A DNA stretch of 64,000 nt from CAMTVQ01 sp947085255 (GCA_947085255.1 CAMTVQ010000009.1:124001-188000); one strand, 5' to 3'; positions 7,974 to 18,177 are shown, counted from the stretch's first letter. Made by a program: numbers and translations. The notes: generated by a model not told the origin, from the letters alone.

Positions 7974-10900
7974 TTAAGGTTTATAAATGATAATTAGCCC
8001 TGCAACACCATTAGTATTCGTTCCGTTTATGTTCCCTGTACCTCTTCCGCCATTACCTGCGTAACCAGCTGTGGTTGAGTTTGGATGCAGCAATGCTAAA
8101 CCAGATGCTCCTCCAGGACCTCCAAAGGTTGTCAAGTTGCCTCCAAGCGCTCCTACGGTTCCATTAACCCCAGCTTGACCGGGTACATCTAAAGTATTAG
8201 TGGCCAATATGGGAGTAATAGTATTTGTTCCACCTAATCCACCAGCTCCTATTCCTCCAGCTACTCCACTTAATCCATCAACACCTGAACCTGCGGTAAG
8301 AGATAAAATTGTGGTAGGTGTTCTTACTACTGAAAGCACTGTTGGAGTACCATCATTTAACCCAATAGTGTATGTAATTTGGTCTCCGTTTATTAAATCA
8401 AAGCCAACTCTGGTGTATCCACCACCACCACCACCGCCACCTGCAGACGGTGTTATACCGCCAACGGATGGAGCTCCGTCACCACCTGGTCCCCAAAGTT
8501 CAAAAATGTATCTTCCAGCTTCATACTCTGGATCAACGCCTACTGTACGTGAAAAAGGGGCAGTATTTGTTGTAATTACTTCAAATCTGCCACCAGGTCC
8601 AGTAGAACCAGTAGAACCAGTAGTCCCTGTAACTCCTGTGCTGCCTGTATATCCAGTATCGCCAGTATTTCCGGTAAATCCAGTAATACTTGAGCTTCCT
8701 GTACTACCTGTACTGCTTGTGACTCCAGTATTACCGCTAGCTCCTGTAAATCCTGTATTGCTAGTCGTCCCAGTTGTTCCTGTTCTACCCGTACTTCCAG
8801 TTGTGCTGCTTGTGCCGGTGCTGCCTGTATGTCCAGTATTTGATGTTGCTCCTGTTGTACCTGTTCTACCCGTGCTACCTGTTGTTCCAGTTGTGCTGCT
8901 AAAACCAGTAATACCTGTATTCCCACTATTGGCAGTAAATCCTGTAGTTCCTGTAACACCTGTGCTGCCAGTGGTACTAGTATTTCCTGTTTGTCCAGTA
9001 GGGCTGGTAATACCTGTATTACCAGTATTGGTAGTGCTACCAGTAGTACCTGTCATACTGGTATTTCCTGTAATACCAGTTACGCCAGTTTGTCCTGTAG
9101 GACTAGTAATACCTGTATTTCCACTATTGGCAGTAAATCCTGTGTTTCCTGTAGTTCCAGTAACACCTGTAGATGACGTTTTACCTGTTGATCCTGTAAT
9201 GGAACTTGAGCCTGTGATCCCCGTTATACCTGTATTACCCGTAGAAGCAGTACTACCAGTAAAGCCTGTATTCGAACTTAAACCTGTTACGCCTGTCTGA
9301 CCAAAGTCACCAGCTATATTCATTGTAGGAAAATCTCCAGGACCTATAGTAATTGTGCCAACAACTTTATCTATAGTAACGGTAAAGTCACTGCCTCCTA
9401 CTGTATAGGTTACTATACCTTCTAAATAATTATTTGCGCTTTGGGTAATACGTACACGAGCTCCTGTACGGTAGGCAAATAAATTAATATCTGAAATAAT
9501 GTCAAATAATCTAGGGGAATTATTGCTGGCGTTTTTTGGCGAAATAGTAACCGCATAACCTGCTCCTGTATAACCGGTTAAACCGGTATTTCCAGTATTA
9601 CCCGTATTTCCGGTATTTCCAGTATTACCGCTTGTGCTTGTATTTCCAGTTTGTCCGGTAGGGCTGGTAATACCTGTTTGCCCAGTACTGCTAGTAACGC
9701 CTGTAGTTCCAGTATTTGAAGTAGTGCCTGTAGTTCCAGTTAATCCAGTACTACCTGTAGTGCTGGTATTTCCCGTTTGTCCACTTGGACTGGTGATACC
9801 TGTATTTCCCGTATTAGTAGTACTTCCCGTAATACCAGTGGTGCCTGTTGTGCCTGTAGTGCTGGTATTTCCTGTTTGCCCGCTTGGACTAGTAATACCA
9901 GTATTTCCTGTATTTGTAGTGCTTCCTGTTGCGCCTGTGCTGCCAGTTACACCAGTAGTGCTTGTGCTTCCAGTATATCCTGTACTGCTGGTACTTCCAG
10001 TATTTCCACTAGTTGAGGTAGTGCCTGTAGTACCTGTATTTCCGCTGTTTGCAGTGTTGCCAGTTGCACCTGTTGTACCCGTTTCCCCAGTACTGCTTGT
10101 GCTGCTTGTGCTACCTGTAGTGCCCGTTACTCCAGTATTGCTTGTTTGTCCAGTAGAGCCAGTAGTTCCTGTATAAGCTGTATTTGAAGTTGTTCCTGTT
10201 GTACCAGTTACAGCAGTGCTTCCTGTTATCCCAGTTACTCCAGTATTTCCACTATTAGCCGTTGCACCAGTATTCGCAGTACTTCCTGTCACCCCTGTTG
10301 CACCGGTATCTCCTGTTTGTCCAGTATTTCCACTATTAGCCGTTGCGCCTGTTACGCCTGTATTTCCTGATAAACCCGTAGTGCCACTATTCGCAGTACT
10401 TCCTGTTACCCCTGTTACACCAGTATCTCCTGTTTGTCCAGTATTTCCACTATTTGCCGAACTACCTGTTGCACCAGTAACGCCTGTTGCACCAGTATCT
10501 CCTGTTTGTCCAGTATTTCCACTATTCGCAGTAGCACCCGTATTTGCTGTACTTCCTGTAACCCCAGTTGCGCCTGTATCTCCAGTGCTGCCACTTCCGC
10601 CACTGCTTGCAGTTACCCCTGTCATACCTGTATTTCCACTGTTTGCGGTTACCCCAGTTGCGCCAGTTACCCCTGTATCTCCAGTGATACCAGTATCGCC
10701 GCTACTTGCAGTTACCCCTGTAATACCCGTATTTCCACTATTAGCGGTAGCGCCAGTAGTTCCTGTGTAACCAGTAGTAGCTGTACTACCTGTATTGCCG
10801 GTAATGCCTGTATTTCCACTATTGGCAGTTGCGCCAGTATAGCCTGTCGTACCAGTAGTTCCTGTATAACCAGTATTAGCTGTGCCACCTGTAAATCCCG

Positions 10901-13900
10901 TAATACCCGTGTTTCCACTATTCGCCGTTGCACCAGTATCGCCAGTGGTACCAGTACTTGCGGTTACACCTGTTTGTCCAGTATTACCTGAAGCGGCAGT
11001 ATTACCCGTGTTACCCGTTTGTCCAGTTGCTCCAGTATTACTGGTATTACCCGTTTGTCCACTAGGACTAGTTATTCCTGTGTTACCAGTTAATGCAGTA
11101 CTTCCAGTAGAGCCAGTAATACCAGTAGCGCTAGTAATACCAGTAATACCTGTATTACCCGTATTTGCAGTCGCACCTGTTGCGCCACTGTATCCTGTAT
11201 TTCCAGTAATACTTGTGCTGCCTGTATTTCCAAGATCACCAACTATACCGATAGAAAATTCTGGGAAAGTTGTTCCAACAGGTTGATCGCTGATGGCTCT
11301 ATCAATGGCTGCTGTTAATGTTCCAGTAATGCTGTTGATGGCTGAAATATAACCATCCATATAGTTTGCTGCATTAACATACAAACGAATACGGTCTCCA
11401 ACACGATAATTTGTCGTTTTTGGGTCTAAGGTGTATTGCTTAGTGCCTGTACTAATTTTATTAGCATCCGTAGAAGTTGGAGTTGCAGTAGCTGAGTATC
11501 CAATACCTGTATTTCCGTGTAATCCGGCAACAGCTACATTATAGGTAAGATAGTCTCCAGGGTCGCCAAAAGGGAAAGCCCTTACGATCTCTACTTGCAT
11601 GATTCCTGTATTCCTGTCGTATTGAACGATATTACCCTCTTTGTATTTAATAGGGTCATTGCTTACGATCATACTAATGTACATTCCTTCTCTGTAGGCA
11701 TTTTCTATAGGATTGATTAGGAAAGTATGTGTTAAAGGGCTACTTGAAAGTAGTTTTTGAGACGAAGGATTTTGAGCAGTGGCGGTCACAAAATAACCTA
11801 ATCCAGTATAGCCTGTGCTGCCAGAGGTGCCTGTGATACCTGTATTTCCGCTATTTGCCGTGTAGCCTGTAGTTCCTGTTGCTCCAGTGCCACCAGTAGT
11901 TCCTGTTGCTCCTGTACCACTTGTAGTTCCTGTAGTACCTGTTAGTCCAGTTGTGCCACTAAGTGCTGTTGTTCCAGTAGTTCCTGTTATACCAGTAGTA
12001 CTTGTTATACCAGTAGTACCAGTTGTGCTGGTGGTTCCAGTTGCTCCAGTAGTTCCTGTTGTTCCACTAGTTGCGGAAGTTCCTGTTGTTCCACTAGTTC
12101 CAGTTTGCCCCGTATTACCAGTAGCTGCAGTGTTACCCGTAACTCCACTATTTGCAGTAGCAGCAGTTAAACCCGTACTTCCCGTGTTTCCACTAGTTCC
12201 TGTTTGTCCTGTACGCCCAGTGCTTCCCGTGTTGCTCGTACTGCTAGTAGCACCAGTAATACCACTCATTCCTATATTTCCGGTGGCGCTAATATTTCCT
12301 ACTAAACTGATGGTGGCACCGTCTCTAATGGTAACAGCGGGTTGAAGAAGTACCGTGGTGCTGTTAGTTCCTCTGTTGTCTATGTTCATAGACATATCTC
12401 CAGTGGTAAAATTGTAACCTTGGGTGCCGCCATTAACCACTAATGTGCCTTCTACAAAGCCAGCTGTGCCAAGTTCAGTGTATCTTACTATAACTCTATC
12501 TCCTAAAACATAGGCTAATCCTGCTTGTGTTTGAAAGGTAAAAGTTGTTTGTGTATTTGGAATTACATGACCTAGTGCAGGACTATTGATTACTGTAGCT
12601 CTATAGCCAGAACCTGTAAATCCAGTTGTACCACTTGTGCCCGTAACGCTTGTGCTACCCGTTGAGCCAGTTCTTCCAGTAGTTCCACTGAATCCTGTAA
12701 TACCTGTATTTCCGCTATTCGCCGTGTAGCCAGTAGTTCCTGTTACCCCCGTTGTTCCTGTATATCCAGTTTGCCCTGTATTTCCACTATTGGCTGTATA
12801 TCCCGTAACACCTGTGCTACCTGTGGTGCCGCTAAATCCTGTGCTACCAGTGTAACCTGTATTTCCTGTACTGCCAGTTTCTCCAGTTATTCCTGTACGA
12901 CCAGTTATGGCAGTATTACCTGTAACTCCGGTATTACCTGTACCCCCAGTTGTGCTTGTAGCGCCCGTAAAGCCAGTTGTACTGCGAGCAGTGAGGCTAA
13001 TAGTTGCAGCTTCAGGAACAAGACCAACTGCACCCGATACAAAATCAATGGAAACAGTTAAATTACTTCCAGTGTAATCGGTAACAACACCCTCAACAAA
13101 AGCGGCAGAAGCAATACTTCTTATACTTACCCTGTCGCCTATGGTATAGGCTAAGTTTGTTTGGGTTGGATAGACTCTACTGCCTGTTCCAAAATTATCG
13201 ACTGGAGGAGAATCTACAACTAAGTTTACCAAAGTTGTAGTAGCTCTATAGCCAGCACCTGTAGCACCTGTGCTGCCTGATATTCCAGTAAAGCCGATTG
13301 TGCCTGTTGCTCCAGTTCCACCTGTGTTACCTGTAATGCCTTGTCTGCCACTTAAGCTTAGGCTTAGTACAGCATCTGTTACCAGTAAAGTATTACTTAA
13401 AAAAACAGGTTGAAGTACTATTTGACCAGTTACAGCATTATATGTATTTACTGTTCCTTCTAAAAGTAAAGCACCATTTGGGCGTTTTATGGTTACAAAA
13501 TCACCAGTAACGTATGCTAAGTTTGTATTTGTGGTAAATGTGCGAGTACCATAAGGTGGCTCGCCAACAGCATTGGCAAAATTTGTTGATGTGTACCCAG
13601 CTGTTAATAGTATCAGTTGTCCAAAATACCCCGAACCTTTTAATCCGACTAAGCTTACGGTGGCACCTTCGCTTGTTACAAATATTCCTGCCTTTGTATC
13701 AATAGCTACAGAAAGTGCGCCAGTTAATGGATTGTATCCATTAGGGTTAGGAATATCACCAGTAATTACACCTTCTACATACCCCGAACCATCAATAGCG
13801 CGAATAACTACTCTATCACCTGCCACATACGCCAAGTTGAGAGGTAGTGTAGTAAATGTGGCTACATTAAGCCCTGTTGTGGTAGGGTAACAAGTACCAT

Positions 13901-16900
13901 CTACTGAGTTACAACCAAACTGCGTTGTACCTCTATATCCAGGACCTGTTGCTCCAGTACTGCCAGATGTTGCAGTAGCTCCTGTGCTTCCTGTAAACCC
14001 TGTAGTGCTTGTAGAGCCTGTAAATCCTGTAGCGCTTGTCGCTCCTGTAGTTGCAGTAAATCCAGTTATTCCAGTATTTCCACTATTGGCGGTGAAACCA
14101 GTAGTTCCAGTAGCTCCTGTAGATGCGGTACTGCCTGTAGTTGAGGTAGTTCCTGTACTACCAGCTCCAGTAGCTCCTGTAGCCCCAGTATTTCCACTAG
14201 TTGATGTGCTGCCCGTTGCTCCTGTAAATCCGGTTTGTCCTGTATTCCCAGAGTTAGCAGTAAATCCGGTTTGTCCAGTAGTACCCGTTGTTCCAGTAAA
14301 TCCAGTTATGCCTGTATTACCTGTTTGCCCACTTGCTGCGGTACTGCCTGTGTTACCTGTAGATGAGGTAATACCTGTAATCCCCGTAATACCTGTTGCT
14401 GAGGTGCTGCCTGTAGTGCCAGGACTGGTTGCGCCAGTACTACCCTGATTACCTGTTGTACTTTTTTGACCCACTAAACTAACAGTAGCTGGTTTAGATA
14501 TTTCGCCGCCTAAAACATTATAATCCACACCGTTTTTGGCATCAATATTAACAGTGAGTTGCCATTGGCCAAGCCCATTTACGGCATAGGCAGTAACTAG
14601 TCCTTCTACCGATTGGAGTAAATCCGTAGTTCTAATAGCTACTCTATCACCAGCTACATAGGCCAAGTTGGCTTGTACTACAAAATTTTGTGTAGAACCA
14701 ATTCCACCACCCAGTGCGGTATTAAATTGATTCGCAGTAAGTGTAGTAGTTGCTCTGTAGCCAGCTCCTGTAGCTCCTGTTATGCCACTAACTCCAGTAG
14801 TGCCTGTAGCGCCGGATGCTCCTGAATATCCTGTAAACCCATGCTCAGCTGTAAGTGACATAGATAAAAACCCAGATGCTGGTGGGATGATGCATCCGCA
14901 GAAAGTAACGGTATTGATAGTAACATTCCCAAATGGTGTTCCATCAAAATAACTAACTACTGTACCTGTTAATAATAGATTATCAGCAGCATCACGAATA
15001 ACAACTTTATCTCCAGAAGTATAGGCTATGTTGCTTGTTACGCTAAAAGTTTTTGTTCCTCCAGCTGTAAAAGAAGTAGGTGTATATCCATTTGGAGCAG
15101 TTAATGCATCTATAGGAGGAATAGAAGCTCTATACCCTCTCCCTTGTATCCCTTGTATCCCTTGAGCTCCAGTTGCTCCAGTGCTGCTTGTGCTACCAGT
15201 TGCTCCAGTGCTGCTTGTGCTACCTGTGGTTCCTGTTTGTCCTGTTGTTCCCGTAAATCCTGTTTGTCCAGTATTTCCACTATTGGCTGTAGTGCCTGTA
15301 GCACCAGTAATAGCTGTAGTTCCTGTTGTACCGCTTGTGCCAGTAGCTGAAATGTCCCCTACTAAACCAACTCTAAAAGAAACCACGTTTGATTGATTGC
15401 CGATTACTCTATCCACACGTACGATCATCTCGCCAGTAGTTTGGTTCATAGATATTACGTAGCCATCCATGTAATTATTCAAATCGGCTAGTAATCGTAC
15501 TCGGTCTCTTACATCGTAATTTGTTACTTTAGGATTAAGTATAAATGTTTTGTCTTCTGTGGGTGGCGTAGCAATGCCAACATCTTCACTACCTGGGTCA
15601 GCAGGATCGGGAGTTGCAGTGGCGGCATAGCCAATACCTGTAAAGCCAAACTCTCCAGTTACGGTAACTGCAAAACTTGCAAAAGGTCCAGGGTCTAATC
15701 CAGGGAAAACTCTATCAATTTCCACTTCCATTATTCCGGTAGTAGCATCATAAGAGGTGATGGTACCTTCTTTAAACTTTAATGGACTAGAGCTAGCAAT
15801 CATTTTTACCCGCATGCCTGCTACATACGCATTAAATAATGGGCTTACCGTAAATTCTTGAAATCCAGCAGATAATTGATTAGATGGTGCATTGTTTGGC
15901 GAAGCTGCTACCAAATATCCTGCCCCTGTATTTCCAGTTGTTCCAGTTGTACCAGTATATCCAGTACTGCTTGTTGTTCCTGTACTTCCTGTAGTAGATG
16001 TAGCTCCCGTGCTTCCTGTATAACCAGTAGCATTGGTAATACCTGTAATACCCGTAATGCCTGAATTAGACGTACTTCCTGTAGCACCTGTAGTACCTGT
16101 AGACGAAGTAGTTCCGGTATAACCTGTAGCACCTGTATCACCAGTAGAGCCTGTAAATGCGGTAGCACCCGTACTACCAGTATTGCCAGATGGGGCTGTA
16201 GTTCCAGTATATCCTGTAGTTCCTGTACTTGATGTACTTCCAGTTGTGGCTGTAGTGCCTGTAGCAGATATATCACCTGCCAAACCAACTCTAAATGTAG
16301 GATACGTACTATTTAATGTACCTATTACACGATCAACTTGTACATCTACCTGTCCTGTTGTATTGTCAATAGCCACAATATACCCATCCATGTACTCGCC
16401 TATATCACCTAACAGACGAATCCTATCGCCATTTAGGTAATTGGTAACTTTAGGATTGAGTGTATAACTTTTTAGACCAGCAGAAAGTTGATTACTGCCG
16501 GGGCTTGCTGGCGTTGCTGTAGCAGCATATCCAATGCCTGTAAAACCAAATTCTCCTGTAATGGTAACTGTGTAAGAAGTATAGGAAGTAAGCAAATCTT
16601 CTTTAGGAAATACCCTGTCAAAACTCACTTTCATTTCACCAGTAGTACTATTGTATTGAAGAATCGTACCTTCTTTAAAAACGACAGGAGAGGTAGAAGC
16701 AATAAACTTAACACGGCTACCTGCTACATAGGCATTAAATAGCGGCGTTATCTGAAAAGTTTGGGAGATTACATTTGTACTAATAAGATCTCCTTGATCG
16801 GCTACTCCAGTTGTGGTTGTAGCTGTTACCAAATACCCTGCACCAGTTGCACCTGTATTTGCAGTTGCGCCTGTGGTACCTGTAGTGCCAGTGTATGCGG

Positions 16901-18131
16901 TAGCTCCTGTAAAACCAGTGATACCTGTGTTTCCAGAATTTGCTGTAGTGCCCGTTGTTCCAGTAAAACCTGTAGCTCCAGTTGCTCCGGTATCACCAGT
17001 AAAGCCTGTTTGCCCAGTGTTGCCGCTATTTGCCGTAGCGCCAGTAGCTCCTGTAAATCCAGTAATTCCTGTATATCCTGTAGTAGCTGTAGTTCCTGTA
17101 AGCCCAGTGATACCTGTATTTCCACTATTGGCACTTGCACCTGTAAAGCCCGTAGTACCTGTAAATCCCGTTGCTCCAGTTGTACCGTTCTCGCCTGTTG
17201 TACCAGTTGTTCCTGTAAATCCCGTTGCACCAGTTTCGCTTGTTGTACCCGTTGTTCCAGTAAAACCTGTAGCGCCGGTTCTTCCTGTAGTGCTAGTGCT
17301 ACCCGTTAATCCAGTAATACCAGTAAATCCAGTTGTGCCTGTAATACCTGTTGGTGAAGTGCCGCCTGTATTACCCGTAAACCCAGTAATACTACTTGCT
17401 CCAGTAACACCCGTATTGGCTGTAATTCCTGTCAAGCCTGTATTACCTGTAAATCCTAGATTACCTGTATTGCCCGTTGCACCTGTTCCGCTGGTGATAC
17501 CAGTAAATCCAGTTGTGCCTGTAATGCCTGTTGGCGAAGTGCCGCCTGTATTGCCAGTAAATCCAGTAATGCTGCTTACTCCTGTAACTCCAATTGCACC
17601 CGTGCTGCTTGTAACACCAGTAGCACCAATAGCGCCTTTTAGGGCTGCGATTACTTTTGCATCAAAATCACGCAAAGAATCGGCAACGGCTGCCCTGTTT
17701 GCAAATAAGGCATACGGAACAGAAAGTAATTGGAAAGTACCTAATTGTATGGTTTCGCCATTTAGCGAATAAGTGATTTTACAGTAGTGGTTGGTGCTGC
17801 CCCAATCTAAATTAGAGAAAGTAGGTTGGTCGGTGCGTAATGCATTGCCTGTACCAATAGCTATATTAATTAATCCGTACGGATTGGTAAAAAGCGGGGG
17901 ATGTTGTTCGCTGTAAACAAGCTCTAAATTATTAGCATCGTCACCTTTTAAGATAAAAACACTAATATCTACTTTTCTATTTCCAAGAACCTTGCCTGTG
18001 TTATCGCGCACAATAGCTTGATAACTGACAGAGGCAGGAGCTGTATTAGGAGTTGTTTGTCCAAACGAACTAGCTATAGCACAGTATAAAAATACTAAGG
18101 AAACAAGAAGCTGTTTCGTGATTGTTCTCAA
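7974..18131 (-). CDS. Giant secreted collagen-like fibre protein
   Basis: About 3385 residues. An N-terminal signal peptide (cleavage near SSFGQ) precedes a conserved Bacteroidota domain (residues about 30-165) with SYQAIVRDNTGKVLGN, GLINIAIGTG and LLSVPYALFANRAA, usually seen at the head of modular surface proteins. Then come collagen-like blocks of Gly-X-Thr triplets, almost free of proline, interrupted by 13 globular modules of about 75-100 residues (positions in findings). The last 200 residues form a glycine-rich domain ending GLIIIYKP, similar to phage tail-fibre tips. The function is probably a surface fibre for adhesion or matrix, by inference. The start is the TTG at 18129-18131: no in-frame ATG lies upstream before a stop and none follows within the signal peptide. 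No T9SS C-terminal sorting domain is visible. It stands alone in the transcript, with a TATATTTG promoter box at 18170-18177. Confidence 0.9.
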   Translation of the reverse strand: MRTITKQLLVSLVFLYCAIASSFGQTTPNTAPASVSYQAIVRDNTGKVLGNRKVDISVFILKGDDANNLELVYSEQHPPLFTNPYGLINIAIGTGNALRTDQPTFSNLDWGSTNHYCKITYSLNGETIQLGTFQLLSVPYALFANRAAVADSLRDFDAKVIAALKGAIGATGVTSSTGAIGVTGVSSITGFTGNTGGTSPTGITGTTGFTGITSGTGATGNTGNLGFTGNTGLTGITANTGVTGASSITGFTGNTGGTSPTGITGTTGFTGITGLTGSTSTTGRTGATGFTGTTGTTSETGATGFTGTTGTTGENGTTGATGFTGTTGFTGASANSGNTGITGLTGTTATTGYTGITGFTGATGATANSGNTGQTGFTGDTGATGATGFTGTTGTTANSGNTGITGFTGATAYTGTTGTTGATANTGATGAGYLVTATTTTGVADQGDLISTNVISQTFQITPLFNAYVAGSRVKFIASTSPVVFKEGTILQYNSTTGEMKVSFDRVFPKEDLLTSYTSYTVTITGEFGFTGIGYAATATPASPGSNQLSAGLKSYTLNPKVTNYLNGDRIRLLGDIGEYMDGYIVAIDNTTGQVDVQVDRVIGTLNSTYPTFRVGLAGDISATGTTATTGSTSSTGTTGYTGTTAPSGNTGSTGATAFTGSTGDTGATGYTGTTSSTGTTGATGSTSNSGITGITGITNATGYTGSTGATSTTGSTGTTSSTGYTGTTGTTGNTGAGYLVAASPNNAPSNQLSAGFQEFTVSPLFNAYVAGMRVKMIASSSPLKFKEGTITSYDATTGIMEVEIDRVFPGLDPGPFASFAVTVTGEFGFTGIGYAATATPDPADPGSEDVGIATPPTEDKTFILNPKVTNYDVRDRVRLLADLNNYMDGYVISMNQTTGEMIVRVDRVIGNQSNVVSFRVGLVGDISATGTSGTTGTTAITGATGTTANSGNTGQTGFTGTTGQTGTTGSTSSTGATGSTSSTGATGAQGIQGIQGRGYRASIPPIDALTAPNGYTPTSFTAGGTKTFSVTSNIAYTSGDKVVIRDAADNLLLTGTVVSYFDGTPFGNVTINTVTFCGCIIPPASGFLSMSLTAEHGFTGYSGASGATGTTGVSGITGATGAGYRATTTLTANQFNTALGGGIGSTQNFVVQANLAYVAGDRVAIRTTDLLQSVEGLVTAYAVNGLGQWQLTVNIDAKNGVDYNVLGGEISKPATVSLVGQKSTTGNQGSTGATSPGTTGSTSATGITGITGITSSTGNTGSTAASGQTGNTGITGFTGTTGTTGQTGFTANSGNTGQTGFTGATGSTSTSGNTGATGATGAGSTGTTSTTGSTASTGATGTTGFTANSGNTGITGFTATTGATSATGFTGSTSTTGFTGSTGATATSGSTGATGPGYRGTTQFGCNSVDGTCYPTTTGLNVATFTTLPLNLAYVAGDRVVIRAIDGSGYVEGVITGDIPNPNGYNPLTGALSVAIDTKAGIFVTSEGATVSLVGLKGSGYFGQLILLTAGYTSTNFANAVGEPPYGTRTFTTNTNLAYVTGDFVTIKRPNGALLLEGTVNTYNAVTGQIVLQPVFLSNTLLVTDAVLSLSLSGRQGITGNTGGTGATGTIGFTGISGSTGATGAGYRATTTLVNLVVDSPPVDNFGTGSRVYPTQTNLAYTIGDRVSIRSIASAAFVEGVVTDYTGSNLTVSIDFVSGAVGLVPEAATISLTARSTTGFTGATSTTGGTGNTGVTGNTAITGRTGITGETGSTGNTGYTGSTGFSGTTGSTGVTGYTANSGNTGQTGYTGTTGVTGTTGYTANSGNTGITGFSGTTGRTGSTGSTSVTGTSGTTGFTGSGYRATVINSPALGHVIPNTQTTFTFQTQAGLAYVLGDRVIVRYTELGTAGFVEGTLVVNGGTQGYNFTTGDMSMNIDNRGTNSTTVLLQPAVTIRDGATISLVGNISATGNIGMSGITGATSSTSNTGSTGRTGQTGTSGNTGSTGLTAATANSGVTGNTAATGNTGQTGTSGTTGTSATSGTTGTTGATGTTSTTGTTGITSTTGITGTTGTTALSGTTGLTGTTGTTSGTGATGTTGGTGATGTTGYTANSGNTGITGTSGSTGYTGLGYFVTATAQNPSSQKLLSSSPLTHTFLINPIENAYREGMYISMIVSNDPIKYKEGNIVQYDRNTGIMQVEIVRAFPFGDPGDYLTYNVAVAGLHGNTGIGYSATATPTSTDANKISTGTKQYTLDPKTTNYRVGDRIRLYVNAANYMDGYISAINSITGTLTAAIDRAISDQPVGTTFPEFSIGIVGDLGNTGSTSITGNTGYSGATGATANTGNTGITGITSATGITGSTGSTALTGNTGITSPSGQTGNTSNTGATGQTGNTGNTAASGNTGQTGVTASTGTTGDTGATANSGNTGITGFTGGTANTGYTGTTGTTGYTGATANSGNTGITGNTGSTATTGYTGTTGATANSGNTGITGVTASSGDTGITGDTGVTGATGVTANSGNTGMTGVTASSGGSGSTGDTGATGVTGSTANTGATANSGNTGQTGDTGATGVTGATGSSANSGNTGQTGDTGVTGVTGSTANSGTTGLSGNTGVTGATANSGNTGQTGDTGATGVTGSTANTGATANSGNTGVTGITGSTAVTGTTGTTSNTAYTGTTGSTGQTSNTGVTGTTGSTSSTSSTGETGTTGATGNTANSGNTGTTGTTSTSGNTGSTSSTGYTGSTSTTGVTGSTGATGSTTNTGNTGITSPSGQTGNTSTTGTTGTTGITGSTTNTGNTGITSPSGQTGNTSTTGSTGLTGTTGTTSNTGTTGVTSSTGQTGITSPTGQTGNTSTSGNTGNTGNTGNTGNTGLTGYTGAGYAVTISPKNASNNSPRLFDIISDINLFAYRTGARVRITQSANNYLEGIVTYTVGGSDFTVTIDKVVGTITIGPGDFPTMNIAGDFGQTGVTGLSSNTGFTGSTASTGNTGITGITGSSSITGSTGKTSSTGVTGTTGNTGFTANSGNTGITSPTGQTGVTGITGNTSMTGTTGSTTNTGNTGITSPTGQTGNTSTTGSTGVTGTTGFTANSGNTGITGFSSTTGTTGSTGRTGTTGATSNTGHTGSTGTSSTTGSTGRTGTTGTTSNTGFTGASGNTGVTSSTGSTGSSSITGFTGNTGDTGYTGSTGVTGTTGSTGSTGPGGRFEVITTNTAPFSRTVGVDPEYEAGRYIFELWGPGGDGAPSVGGITPSAGGGGGGGGYTRVGFDLINGDQITYTIGLNDGTPTVLSVVRTPTTILSLTAGSGVDGLSGVAGGIGAGGLGGTNTITPILATNTLDVPGQAGVNGTVGALGGNLTTFGGPGGASGLALLHPNSTTAGYAGNGGRGTGNINGTNTNGVAGLIIIYKP
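8600..17640 (-). repeat. 9-bp-periodic repeat DNA encoding Gly-X-Thr triplets
   Basis: On the plus strand the DNA is an endless variation of CCAGTA/CCTGTA-type hexamers plus three bases, reflecting Gly-X-Thr codons read from the minus strand. The repeat blocks lie at about 8600-9310, 9590-11240, 11810-12290, 12620-12985, 13945-14465, 15150-15355, 15925-16270 and 16845-17640, separated by non-repetitive module DNA. Synonymous codons vary, so the repeats are strongly degenerate at DNA level. Confidence 0.9.
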
Positions 18132-18169
18132 AACAAGTTATAAGAGTGTATAATTATTACCTATAAAGA

Positions 18170-18177
18170 CAAATATA
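18170..18177 (-). promoter_or_regulatory. Promoter -7 box of the giant collagen-like gene
   Basis: TATATTTG on the minus strand, a full match to the Bacteroidota TAnnTTTG consensus, 38 bases before the TTG start. A TTG (18195-18197) lies 17 bases further upstream as a possible -33 element. Confidence 0.55.

Noticed and set aside
8600..17640. CRISPR-like array
   Set aside because: The repeats are 9-base coding triplet units with no fixed repeat and spacer lengths and no cas genes nearby.
8200..17772. Long plus-strand frames with Pro-Val repeats (such as PVLPVTPV) opposite the collagen-like gene
   Set aside because: They are the mirror of Gly-Thr codons on the minus strand, have no proper starts or domain content, and stop wherever a globular module begins.
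7974..18131. Prophage tail-fibre gene
   Set aside because: No other phage genes lie nearby, the protein has a signal peptide and a Bacteroidota surface-protein N terminus; the resemblance is at the level of modules.
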